Positions 33,854 to 41,465 of a DNA stretch of 64,000 nucleotides are shown here, in pieces; position 1 is the first letter of the stretch; each line of letters starts with the position of its first letter. Location of the stretch: assembly GCF_024267675.1 (NCBI RefSeq), contig NZ_JALDYX010000021.1, positions 1 to 64,000 of the forward strand, read 5' to 3'. Made by a program: the position numbers and the translations under genes. The DNA is from Marinobacterium sedimentorum. GTDB lineage: Bacteria > Pseudomonadota > Gammaproteobacteria > Pseudomonadales > Balneatricaceae. Under the pieces are notes generated by a model. That model ran no database searches. It was not told the DNA's origin and worked only from the letters and a program-made list of their open reading frames with translations.

Positions 33854-33966
33854 GGCGGGAACCTCTGCTGATCTTGTTATTGTGTCTTCTGGTAAAGACT
33901 CTACTCCAGCCCACAAAAATTTCTAATTATCATTTTATTGTTATGTTGATAAAAAAAATTGATCAA
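33854..33966 (-). promoter_or_regulatory. AT-rich control region between the LysR and DUF1445 genes
   Basis: This 113-bp gap is strikingly AT-rich against its surroundings (long A/T runs at 33915-33965, including TTGATCAA at 33959-33966). The LysR gene ends just upstream on the same strand. It is the most likely promoter and regulator-binding site for the DUF1445-TRAP-pxp run. No exact T-N11-A operator could be assigned with confidence. Confidence 0.4.
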
Positions 33967-34863
33967 CTAAGCCGTTACGGCGGCTGTGGCCACCCTAACG
34001 GCCATCTGTGCTGCGAGCTCCGCCAGGGGATTGCAGGGTACCGTAGGATAGGAGGCGGTAAAGACCAGGGCGCTGGGCGTCCAGTCCACCTCGACCCTTT
34101 TCAGGGTGGCGGCCGCCAGTTCCGCGGTAATCATCACCTGTGGCAAGGTCGAGACGCCAACGCCATCGAGGGTCAGACGATGGCAGGCCGCCAGGGAGCT
34201 GGATGAGAAAAACCGCACCGGCGGACCGTCCAGCGCCCGGAATTGCTGGCTGATCTCGGCAAAGGGTTTGGTGCTTCTGGCGTAGGTGATAATCGGCCAG
34301 CGCGTCAGCTCACTGAGCACCACCGGCCGCTGCGGCAGATCCAGCCCGGGGCTGGCGACCCACACCAGCGGGAAGGTGCAGAGTTCAAGGTCAGCGATGC
34401 TGGGGTCCGATACGGGCCCCATCAGAAAGGCCAGATCCAGCGAGCGCTCCAGCAGGCCCGTGCGCAGGTTGCTGGTCACATCCACAGTCAGTTCGACCTC
34501 CAGATTGGGCATGTCGGTATGCAGGCACCGCAGAAAGTCGGGCAGCCAGGTATGGACGATGGTTTCCGACACCCCCAGGCGCAAAAGGCCACCCAGGGAC
34601 AGCGACAGGTTGGCGCGCTTGCGCAGCTGCTCCGACATGAAGATGATTTTCTCCGCGTAGGGCAGCAACTCTTTGCCTTTGGCCGTCAGCGCCACGGGGC
34701 CCGGCCCCACCTCGCGCACGAACAGCTTGGCCCCCAACTCCTCCTCCAGCGCGGCAATGCGCGACGAGATCGCCGGCTGCGTGGTGCACTGGCGTTCCGC
34801 CGCCTTCCTGAAGCTGCCAAGGGTCGCGACCCAGACAAAGGTTTCCAGACGTTTGAAGTTCAT
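33967..34863 (-). CDS. LysR family transcriptional regulator
   Basis: A 298-residue LysR-type regulator. The N-terminal winged helix-turn-helix is MNFKRLETFVWVATLGSFRK then AAERQCTTQPAISSRIAALE, with the classic Q-P-A-x-S-x-x-I recognition helix. The remaining ~210 residues are the periplasmic-binding-protein-like inducer domain. It is transcribed in the same direction as, and just before, the DUF1445-TRAP-pxp genes, so it probably controls them in response to a pathway compound. The usual LysR divergent arrangement is not used. Confidence 0.9.
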   Translation of the reverse strand: MNFKRLETFVWVATLGSFRKAAERQCTTQPAISSRIAALEEELGAKLFVREVGPGPVALTAKGKELLPYAEKIIFMSEQLRKRANLSLSLGGLLRLGVSETIVHTWLPDFLRCLHTDMPNLEVELTVDVTSNLRTGLLERSLDLAFLMGPVSDPSIADLELCTFPLVWVASPGLDLPQRPVVLSELTRWPIITYARSTKPFAEISQQFRALDGPPVRFFSSSSLAACHRLTLDGVGVSTLPQVMITAELAAATLKRVEVDWTPSALVFTASYPTVPCNPLAELAAQMAVRVATAAVTA

Positions 34864-35040
34864 TGTGCCCCTTGGGAGTTAGCCGGCTTTCAATCGGAAG
34901 CCTGCAGGACTTGGCAATTACAGGCCAATGGCATGTCCGACAGTACCCGTCAGGTTCGACGTTGCATCCTTGGCGGCACTATTTCAAGCCCGATGGACAG
35001 TGCAGCACCTGACTGCCGGCACTTGAAGGGGTCTGGCAGA

Positions 35041-35067
35041 TAAAGAAAAGCCCCGCAGGTGCGGGGC
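35041..35067 (-). terminator. Rho-independent terminator after the ETF-QO gene remnant
   Basis: On the minus strand GCCCCGC pairs with GCGGGGC around a four-base loop and is followed by CTTTTCTTTA. It ends the ETF transcript. It lies directly after the diverged copy of the ETF-QO end, not after the intact gene, as if it were the original partner of the copy. Confidence 0.85.
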
Positions 35068-35091
35068 AAAGGGCATTAGCAGAGTGAAAAC

Positions 35092-35179
35092 TTACATGTT
35101 CGGGTAGGTCGGACCGCCACCACCTTCAGGAGTGACCCAGGTGATGTTTTGCTGCACCTGGGGATGACTCCTTGATGTC
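35092..35179 (-). pseudogene. Remnant duplicate of the ETF-QO 3' end
   Basis: Just after the ETF-QO stop, the minus strand again encodes the protein's last residues: QNITWVTPEGGGGPTYPNM and a stop. Over these 19 codons the differences are nearly all third-base and synonymous (for example AAC for AAT, GTC for GTG, TAC for TAT), and the stop is TAA instead of TGA. Further back, GACATCAAGGA is still recognisable but a 10-bp insertion breaks the frame. The pattern fits a relic of a diverged but selected gene copy, more than a fresh duplication. Confidence 0.85.
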
Positions 35180-35197
35180 GGCTTTTTAGCCTCGGCA

Positions 35198-36880
35198 TCA
35201 CATGTTCGGATAGGTCGGACCGCCGCCACCTTCAGGGGTCACCCAGGTGATATTCTGCGACGGGTCCTTGATGTCACAGGTTTTGCAGTGCACACAGTTC
35301 TGGGCGTTGATCTGGAAACGCGGTCCGCTCGCCTCTTCCACAATTTCATAGACCCCCGCCGGGCAGAAGCGCTGTGCAGGCTCCGCCCAGGTAGGCAGGT
35401 TTACCGCAATGGGAATGCTGGCATCGGTCAGCTGCAGGTGGCTGGGCTGGTCTTCTTCGTGGTTGGTGTTGGAGAGGAACACCGACGACAGCTTGTCAAA
35501 ACTCAGCTTGCCATCGGGTTTGGGGTAGTCGATCTTCGGACTCTGCGCCGCGGGCTTGAGCTGGGCATAGTCCGGCTTGGTATCGTGCAGCGTGATCGGC
35601 AACTTGCCGCCGCACAGGTTCTGATCGACGAAGTTGAAGGCGCCACCCAGCAGCACACCGAACTTGTGCATCGCCGGGCCGAAGTTGCGGCTGCGGTACA
35701 GTTCGTCATAGAGCCAGGAGGCCTTGAAGGCGTCGGTAAAGGCCGCTATTTCCTGCCCGGCACTGTCGTTTTTGCCCAGCGCCTCGAATACGGACTCGGC
35801 CGCAATCAGGCCGGATTTCATTGCGGTGTGGGTGCCCTTGATCTTGGAGAAGTTCAGGGTGCCGGCATCACAGCCGAGCAGCAGCGCGCCCGGCATGGTC
35901 ATTTTGGGCAGCGAGTTGAAACCGCCCTTGGTGATGGCCCGGGCGCCGTAGGATACCCGCTTGCCGCCATCCAGCGTCTGGGCGAACAGCGGATGATGCT
36001 TCAAGCGCTGGAATTCATCGAACGGGCTGAGCCAGGGGTTGCTGTAGTTCAGATCGACGATCAGGCCCACCACGACCTGGCTGTTTTCCGCGTGATAGAG
36101 GAAGAAACCACCGGAGGCATCACCCTGCAGCGGCCAGCCGGAGCCATGCACCACCAGCCCTGGCTGATGTTTGGCGGGGTCTATATCCCACAGTTCCTTG
36201 ATGCCGATGCCGTAGTGTTGCGGATCGGCATCCTTGTCCAGCGCAAAGCGCTCGATAAGCTGCTTGCCCAGATGGCCGCGGCAGCCTTCGGTAAAGAGTG
36301 TCACCTTGGCGTGCAGCTCCATGCCCGGCATGTAGCTGTCTTTCGGCTGGCCGTCGTGACCGATGCCCATGTCGCCGGTGGCGATGCCCTTGACCGCGCC
36401 CTTGAGTTCACCGTCGGTGTGATAGAGCACTTCGCTGGCGGCAAAGCCCGGGAAGATCTCTACCCCCAGCGCTTCGGCCTGTTCAGCCAGCCAGCGGCAC
36501 AGGTTGCCCAGGCTGGCGACGTAGTTGCCCTCATTGTGCATGGTCTTGGGCACCAGCGCGTTGGGAATGCGCCGGGCCGAGGTTGCATTTTGCAGCAGGT
36601 ACATCTCGTCGGCAGTCACCGCCGTGTTCAGCGGTGCGCCACGCTCCGCCCAGTCGGGAAAGAGTTCAGCCAGGGCGCGGGGTTCGATCACCGCGCCCGA
36701 CAGAATATGGGCGCCGACTTCGGAGCCTTTTTCCACCACACAGACCGATAGCTCGCGCTCGGCATCCTGCGCCTGCTGCATCAGGCGAATGGCGGCGGAC
36801 AGGCCCGCAGGGCCCGCGCCTACAATCACCACATCGAATTCCATCGATTCGCGTTCAGCAGCGTTCACGGCTTCGCTCAT
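35198..36880 (-). CDS. Electron transfer flavoprotein-ubiquinone oxidoreductase
   Basis: A membrane-associated flavoprotein that passes electrons from reduced ETF to ubiquinone, linking fatty-acid and amino-acid oxidation to respiration. The 560-residue protein has an N-terminal FAD site VVIVGAGPAGLSAAIRLMQQ near residue 18, the HILSGAVIEPRAL segment near 58, and a C-terminal 4Fe-4S domain with cysteines in RFCPAGVYE and NCVHCKTCDIKDP. It lies downstream of etfB-etfA on the same strand, 170 bp from etfA. Confidence 0.95.
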   Translation of the reverse strand: MSEAVNAAERESMEFDVVIVGAGPAGLSAAIRLMQQAQDAERELSVCVVEKGSEVGAHILSGAVIEPRALAELFPDWAERGAPLNTAVTADEMYLLQNATSARRIPNALVPKTMHNEGNYVASLGNLCRWLAEQAEALGVEIFPGFAASEVLYHTDGELKGAVKGIATGDMGIGHDGQPKDSYMPGMELHAKVTLFTEGCRGHLGKQLIERFALDKDADPQHYGIGIKELWDIDPAKHQPGLVVHGSGWPLQGDASGGFFLYHAENSQVVVGLIVDLNYSNPWLSPFDEFQRLKHHPLFAQTLDGGKRVSYGARAITKGGFNSLPKMTMPGALLLGCDAGTLNFSKIKGTHTAMKSGLIAAESVFEALGKNDSAGQEIAAFTDAFKASWLYDELYRSRNFGPAMHKFGVLLGGAFNFVDQNLCGGKLPITLHDTKPDYAQLKPAAQSPKIDYPKPDGKLSFDKLSSVFLSNTNHEEDQPSHLQLTDASIPIAVNLPTWAEPAQRFCPAGVYEIVEEASGPRFQINAQNCVHCKTCDIKDPSQNITWVTPEGGGGPTYPNM

Positions 36881-36915
36881 GGGGACTTACCTCTTTCTTA
36901 TTGCGGGGATGGAGC

Positions 36916-36941
36916 GGGCTCTGTCTGTACAGACTGAGCCC
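36916..36941. repeat. Inverted repeat between etfA and the ETF-QO gene
   Basis: GGGCTC and GAGCCC enclose the palindrome TCTGTACAGA with two mismatched bases on each side, making a 26-bp hairpin in the 170-bp gap. There is no T-run, so it is not a standard terminator; it may stabilise or process the etf mRNA. Confidence 0.5.
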
Positions 36942-36984
36942 CTGGGATAAGCTGTTGCACAACACACTGGCGAAAAACACAGCA

Positions 36985-37002
36985 CCCGTAGGAGCGGGCT
37001 TC
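36985..37002. repeat. REP-like half site (CCCGTAGGAGCGGGCTT)
   Basis: The sequence CCCGTAGGAGCGGGCTT matches the core (CCGTAGGAG followed by a G/C-rich stem) seen in inverted or hairpin form at 56496-56520 and 62846-62931. It is a short dispersed repeat of REP type, here as a single arm. Confidence 0.45.
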
Positions 37003-37051
37003 AACAGATCCGCAACCAGGCCGCAACTTGAGAGCGCGACCTGGAAGCCTC

Positions 37052-37987
37052 TTACAGGCTCGCTTCGAGTTCCGGCACGGCGTCAAACAAGTCGGCAACC
37101 AGACCATAGTCCGCCACCTGGAAGATCGGGGCTTCCTCATCCTTGTTGATCGCCACGATTACCTTGGAATCCTTCATGCCCGCCAGATGCTGGATGGCAC
37201 CGGAAATACCCACCGCAATGTACAGCTCGGGCGCCACTATCTTGCCGGTCTGGCCCACCTGCATGTCGTTGGGCACAAAGCCCGCATCCACGGCCGCACG
37301 GGACGCGCCCACGGCGGCACCCAGCTTGTCAGCCACCTTTTCCAGCAGGGCGAAGTTCTCGCCGTTACCCATGCCGCGACCACCGGAGATGATCACCCGG
37401 GCCGCTGTCAGCTCGGGGCGATCCGACTTGGCCACTTCTTCGCCGACAAAGCGCGACAGCCCGGCGTCATGCACCGCTGTCACGGCTTCAATGCTGGCAG
37501 AACCGCCTTCGGCGGCCACCGGATCGAAGGCCGTGCCACGTACGGTGATGACCTTGATGGCATCCAGCGATTTCACCGTGGCAATGGCATTGCCGGCATA
37601 GATCGGGCGCTTGAAGGTATCGGCCGACTCAACCGAAACGATATCGGACAGCTGACCCACATCCAGCAGGGCCGCCACGCGAGGCAGCAAATTCTTGCCG
37701 GTGGTGGTGGCCGGCGCCAGCACATACTCAAAGCCGGCGGATTTGGCCAGCTCTGCCACCAGCGGCGCGACGTTCTCAGCCAGCTGATGCCCATAGGCGG
37801 CGTTATCGGCCAGCAAGACCTTGTTGACACCGGCAACCTGCGCAGCCTGACCGGCCACGGCCTGGCAACCTTCACCCGCCACCAGCAACACGGCATCGCC
37901 ACCGATGGCCGCAGCGGCGGCAACGGTATTGAGCGTAGCCGGTTTGAGGATGCTGTTATCGTGTTCCGCAATAATCAGGGTCGCCAT
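37052..37987 (-). CDS. etfA: Electron transfer flavoprotein subunit alpha
   Basis: The FAD-binding subunit of ETF, which takes electrons from acyl-CoA dehydrogenases and related enzymes. The 311-residue protein has the alpha-subunit signature VISGGRGMGNGENFALLEKV near residue 200, and the FAD loop QVGQTGKIVAPELYIAVGIS near 242, followed by GAIQHLAGMKDS. It shares one base with etfB's end (37987). Confidence 0.96.
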   Translation of the reverse strand: MATLIIAEHDNSILKPATLNTVAAAAAIGGDAVLLVAGEGCQAVAGQAAQVAGVNKVLLADNAAYGHQLAENVAPLVAELAKSAGFEYVLAPATTTGKNLLPRVAALLDVGQLSDIVSVESADTFKRPIYAGNAIATVKSLDAIKVITVRGTAFDPVAAEGGSASIEAVTAVHDAGLSRFVGEEVAKSDRPELTAARVIISGGRGMGNGENFALLEKVADKLGAAVGASRAAVDAGFVPNDMQVGQTGKIVAPELYIAVGISGAIQHLAGMKDSKVIVAINKDEEAPIFQVADYGLVADLFDAVPELEASL

Positions 37988-38736
37988 CAGATCACCTTCG
38001 CTTCGTTTTTCAGTTTTTCCACCAGCTCGGCTACCGAGCCCACCTTGATACCGCCCTTGCGCTCGGCCGGCGGCTCAACACTCAGCAGCTCGGTATGGGC
38101 GCGCAGTTCGACACCCAGATCCGCCGGCGTTTTCACATCCAGCGGCTTTTTCTTAGCTTTCATGATGTTGGGCAGGGATGCATAGCGCGGCTCGTTCAGA
38201 CGCAGATCGGTGGTCACGATGGCCGGCAGTTTCAGACCCAGGGTCTGCAGGCCGCCGTCGACTTCGCGGGTTACCAGGGCTTCATCGCCCTCGATCTTCA
38301 CTTCAGAAGCGAAGGTGCCCTGGGACAGGCCGGTGAGTGCCGCCAGCATCTGGCCGGTCTGGTTGTTGTCGGAATCGATGGCCTGCTTGCCGAGAATGAC
38401 CAGGCCCGGCTGCTCGTCGGCCACCACCTTGGCCAGCAGCTTGGCGACTGACAGGGATTCCGGGCTGTTTTCAGTCTCAATATGAATACCGCGATCGGCT
38501 CCGAGCGCCAGGGCGGTACGGATCTGTTCCTGCACCGCCTTGGGGCCGATGGACACCACGACCACCTCGGTGGCAACACCCGCTTCCTTCAGTCTCACCG
38601 CTTCTTCCACGGCAATCTCGCAGAAGGGGTTCAGTGCCATCTTGACGTTGGCCAGATCGACATCGCTGCGATCCGCCTTGACGCGCACCTTGACGTTGTA
38701 GTCGAGGACACGCTTGACCGTTACCAGTACTTTCAT
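37987..38736 (-). CDS. etfB: Electron transfer flavoprotein subunit beta
   Basis: The AMP-binding subunit of ETF. The 249-residue protein begins MKVLVTVKRVLDYNVKVRVK and carries the beta-subunit signature VDGGLQTLGLKLPAIVTTDL near residue 160. ATG 38736 is chosen because the in-frame extension to 38796 has no family similarity. It is the first gene of the etfB-etfA-(ETF-QO) run; its promoter lies in the 38737-39020 gap. Confidence 0.96.
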   Translation of the reverse strand: MKVLVTVKRVLDYNVKVRVKADRSDVDLANVKMALNPFCEIAVEEAVRLKEAGVATEVVVVSIGPKAVQEQIRTALALGADRGIHIETENSPESLSVAKLLAKVVADEQPGLVILGKQAIDSDNNQTGQMLAALTGLSQGTFASEVKIEGDEALVTREVDGGLQTLGLKLPAIVTTDLRLNEPRYASLPNIMKAKKKPLDVKTPADLGVELRAHTELLSVEPPAERKGGIKVGSVAELVEKLKNEAKVI

Positions 38737-39089
38737 GCTGTTCTGCCTTTTCGCATTAATGTCCAGGCCCACCGGGGCGGCCTGCATCGTTAACATGAAC
38801 CGGGGTCAGTCTGGCCATAAGATACAACCAAAAAGGACACCCACCCGACCCAAGGGGCCGCCGGCCATCAAAAAATGTGCGCCAAGCGCCACTAGCCGGC
38901 ATCTCAATGTCATGCAGTGTCCCTCTTTGGCACGAACCGGACAATAACAAAAGGAGCCTATTAATTGACATATGGGGCCAATGGCACAAAATCCGGGGCC
39001 AGTACGGCAAACCCGCACGCAAAAAAAAACCGGAGCACAGGGCTCCGGTCATGGGTTCAGTTCACGCTGTTAGCGCAGTAACAAGCCTG
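38737..39089. other. Intergenic stretch between trpE and etfB
   Basis: This 353-bp gap contains the trpE terminator (39021-39049) and must hold the etfB promoter. The hexamer TTGACA lies on the plus strand near 38966 but faces no plus-strand gene. No small ORF here looks like a real gene. Confidence 0.5.
39021..39049 (-). terminator. Rho-independent terminator after trpE
   Basis: On the minus strand ACCGGAGC pairs with GCTCCGGT around a five-base loop and is followed by eight T. It lies about 40 bp beyond the trpE stop codon and ends the gph/trpE-side transcript before the etf genes. Confidence 0.9.
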
Positions 39090-40571
39090 TTACAGGTTAT
39101 CCAGCCCCTGCTCCACCATGGCCACGGCACGGAAAATCGCCCGCCCCTTGTTCATGGTTTCGTCCCACTCGTTCTGGGGTACCGAATCGGCCACTATGCC
39201 GGCGCCGGCCTGAATATGCAGGGTCTTGTCCTTGATCACCGCAGTACGGATCGCGATGGCCGTATCCATATTGCCGTTCCAGGACAGATAGCCCACGGCG
39301 CCCCCGTAGACGCCGCGCTTCACGGGCTCAAGCTCGTCGATGATTTCCATCGCCCGCACCTTGGGCGCACCGCTGAGGGTGCCGGCCGGGTGGGCCGCAC
39401 GCAGCACATCCATGGCACTGACGTCATCGCGCAGGCGGCCATTCACATTGGAAACGATGTGCATGACATGGGAGTAGCGTTCCACCAGCATCTTCTCGGT
39501 CAGCTGCACCTCACCCACCCGAGCCACGCGACCGATATCGTTGCGCCCCAGGTCGATCAGCATCAGGTGCTCGGCCAGCTCCTTGGGATCCGACAGCAGA
39601 TCCTGCTCCAGCGCCTGATCCTCGGCCTCGGTCGCACCACGGGGGCGCGTACCGGCAATGGGCCTGACGGTCGCGATACCATCTTCCACCCGGGCGAGAA
39701 TTTCCGGCGACGACCCCACCACATGGAAATCATCCAGGTTGAGCATATACATGTAGGGCGACGGGTTCAGGCAGCGCAGTGCACGGTACAGATCCAGCGG
39801 CCGGCTCTCGAAGGGAATCGACATGCGCTGGGAGATCACCGTCTGCATCATGTCACCCGACAGGATGTATTCCTTAATGCGCGCCACGGCCGCCTTGAAG
39901 GCGTCTTCACCAAAGCTGGACTTGAATGCCGCCTCATCAACATGACGCGCAGGCGCAGCCTCGGGTGGCCGCGGCGTTGCAGTGCGCAGCCTGGCCACCA
40001 GTTCATCGAGCCTGGCTTCGGCACGCGACAGCGCATCCGGCAGCGAAGGATCTGTGTGGCAGATCAGAATCAGCTTGCCACTGAGGTTATCGAATACCAC
40101 CAGCTCATCAGACACCATCAGCAGAATGTCAGGCGTGCCTATCACATCCGGCGGAGCCGTGGCCGCCAGGCGCTTTTCGATATAACGCACAGTGTCGTAG
40201 CCGAAGTAGCCCACCAGGCCACCATTGAAGCGCGGCAGGTGAGGCAGATTCGGCACCCGGTAGCGGGCCTGAAACTGCTCGACAAAGTCCAGCGGATCTT
40301 CCACCTCCAGCTGCTCGACAATAGCACCGTCGGTACTGATGCTGACCTCATGGCCGCAGACCTTCAGCAGCGTGCGGCACGGCAGGCCGATAATGGAGTA
40401 ACGCCCCCACTTCTCGCCGCCTTCGACCGACTCGAACAGGTAGCTGTAGGGCGCGTCGGCCAGTTTCATGTAGGTGGAAAGCGGGGTGTCCAGGTCGGCC
40501 AGTACGGTGCGCATCACCGGAATACGGTTATAATTCTGCGCGGCCAGATCGGAAAACTGTTCAGGCGTCAT
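39090..40571 (-). CDS. trpE: Anthranilate synthase component I
   Basis: Converts chorismate and glutamine-derived ammonia to anthranilate, with TrpG. The 493-residue protein has the N-terminal tryptophan-feedback region (SYLFESVEGGEKWGRYSIIG near residue 43, where the LLES-type element is replaced by LFES), and the chorismate-binding core with PIAGTRPRGATEAEDQALE near residue 305, LIDLGRNDIGRVA near 343 and AHPAGTLSGAPKVRAMEIID near 400. It is preceded by a 213-bp leader with a possible Trp-codon peptide and lies downstream of gph and rpe. Confidence 0.96.
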   Translation of the reverse strand: MTPEQFSDLAAQNYNRIPVMRTVLADLDTPLSTYMKLADAPYSYLFESVEGGEKWGRYSIIGLPCRTLLKVCGHEVSISTDGAIVEQLEVEDPLDFVEQFQARYRVPNLPHLPRFNGGLVGYFGYDTVRYIEKRLAATAPPDVIGTPDILLMVSDELVVFDNLSGKLILICHTDPSLPDALSRAEARLDELVARLRTATPRPPEAAPARHVDEAAFKSSFGEDAFKAAVARIKEYILSGDMMQTVISQRMSIPFESRPLDLYRALRCLNPSPYMYMLNLDDFHVVGSSPEILARVEDGIATVRPIAGTRPRGATEAEDQALEQDLLSDPKELAEHLMLIDLGRNDIGRVARVGEVQLTEKMLVERYSHVMHIVSNVNGRLRDDVSAMDVLRAAHPAGTLSGAPKVRAMEIIDELEPVKRGVYGGAVGYLSWNGNMDTAIAIRTAVIKDKTLHIQAGAGIVADSVPQNEWDETMNKGRAIFRAVAMVEQGLDNL

Positions 40572-40615
40572 TTTGCTGCCTCAAAAAGTGGGTTTGAAGG
40601 TGTGTCAGGCGGGCA

Positions 40616-40672
40616 TTACAGACGCCATCGCCAGCGCGACTCCAGCTGCAATACACCGAGTCGAAAGCCCAT
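40616..40672 (-). CDS. Possible trpE leader peptide
   Basis: A minus-strand mini-ORF of 18 codons, MGFRLGVLQLESRWRWRL, ends 44 bp before the trpE start and has two tryptophan codons in the run R-W-R-W-R. In-frame GTG four codons upstream is an alternative start; no strong ribosome-binding site is seen. Attenuation of trpE is known in Pseudomonas putida. No classical terminator hairpin with a strong T-run could be found between it and trpE, only a CTTTTTG, so the mechanism stays open. Confidence 0.5.
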   Translation of the reverse strand: MGFRLGVLQLESRWRWRL

Positions 40673-40733
40673 TTGATGAAGCACAAGAAATAGATTCACG
40701 GCTGAAAGTTATCAGTTAAATCAGAATGTTGGA

Positions 40734-40748
40734 GCTATACGATATAGC
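40734..40748. promoter_or_regulatory. Palindrome in the trpE upstream region
   Basis: GCTATA-CGA-TATAGC is a perfect 6-bp inverted repeat about 60 bp before the possible leader peptide and just after the gph stop. It could be an operator or overlap a -10 element on the minus strand. The binding protein is unknown. Confidence 0.35.
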
Positions 40749-40784
40749 AAGCCCGAGGGCCTGCGCAACCGCCACCATAGCGAC

Positions 40785-41465
40785 TCACAGCAGCGCATCA
40801 AGACGCGCTACTATCAGGTCAGGCGCGCTGGCCGCTATAGGCTCACCGTGGTTGTAACCATAAGGCACTGCCGCCACCTTGCAGCCCGCCGCCCGCCCCG
40901 CCAGAACATCGTTGCTCGAGTCCCCCACCATCAGGGTGGTGGCAGGCGTGGCGCCGCACTGTTCGATGGCGCTGATCAGCATGGCGGGATCCGGCTTGCA
41001 GGTGGGCAGGCTGTCGCCACCGATCACCACGTCAAAGTAGCCATCGATCCCCAGCCCCTGCAGCATTTCACCGGTAAAGCGCATTGGCTTGTTGGTCGCA
41101 ACGCCAAGACGAATACCCCGCGCCTGAAGCCCGTTAAGACATTCGAGCACGCCGGGATAGAGCGCACTCAGCGCTGCGGTAGACTCGCCGTAGAACTGCA
41201 AAAAGAGCCCATAGGCCTTGTCAAAGCGCCCCTCTGGCAGCCTGGCATCGGATATCTCCAGCTGTCCGTGCAGCGCACGGCGCACCAGCGTCGGTGCGCC
41301 ATTGCCGACCCAGTCCCGCACCCGTGCAACGCCGGCGGGCTCAAGCTCGAGCGCCGCCAGCATGCGATCGACGGCCACAGCCAGATCCGGCACGCTGTCC
41401 ACCAGAGTGCCGTCCAGATCGAACAGCACCAGGGCGGGATCCTGGCCTGCGAACAGGCTGCGCAT
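40785..41465 (-). CDS. gph: Phosphoglycolate phosphatase
   Basis: A HAD-superfamily phosphatase that removes phosphate from 2-phosphoglycolate, formed during repair of oxidised DNA ends. The 226-residue protein has motif I VLFDLDGTLVDSVPDL near residue 13, motif II in GVATNKPMRF near 115, and motif III/IV CKPDPAML and MVGDSSNDVLAGRAAG near 165 and 190. It shares one base with the end of rpe. The rpe-gph-trpE order is the same as in Pseudomonas. Confidence 0.94.
   Translation of the reverse strand: MRSLFAGQDPALVLFDLDGTLVDSVPDLAVAVDRMLAALELEPAGVARVRDWVGNGAPTLVRRALHGQLEISDARLPEGRFDKAYGLFLQFYGESTAALSALYPGVLECLNGLQARGIRLGVATNKPMRFTGEMLQGLGIDGYFDVVIGGDSLPTCKPDPAMLISAIEQCGATPATTLMVGDSSNDVLAGRAAGCKVAAVPYGYNHGEPIAASAPDLIVARLDALL

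Larger units (their letters stand above)
34864..35197. other. Intergenic stretch between LysR and ETF-QO genes
   Basis: This 334-bp gap holds a rho-independent terminator (35041-35067) and a diverged copy of the ETF-QO 3' end (35092-35179), annotated separately. The remaining ~150 bp before the LysR gene must contain its promoter, which was not resolved. No small gene is evident. Confidence 0.6.

Noticed and set aside
38963..38968. TTGACA taken as a plus-strand promoter
   Set aside because: No spaced -10 element and no plus-strand gene downstream; trpE and etfB both run on the minus strand.
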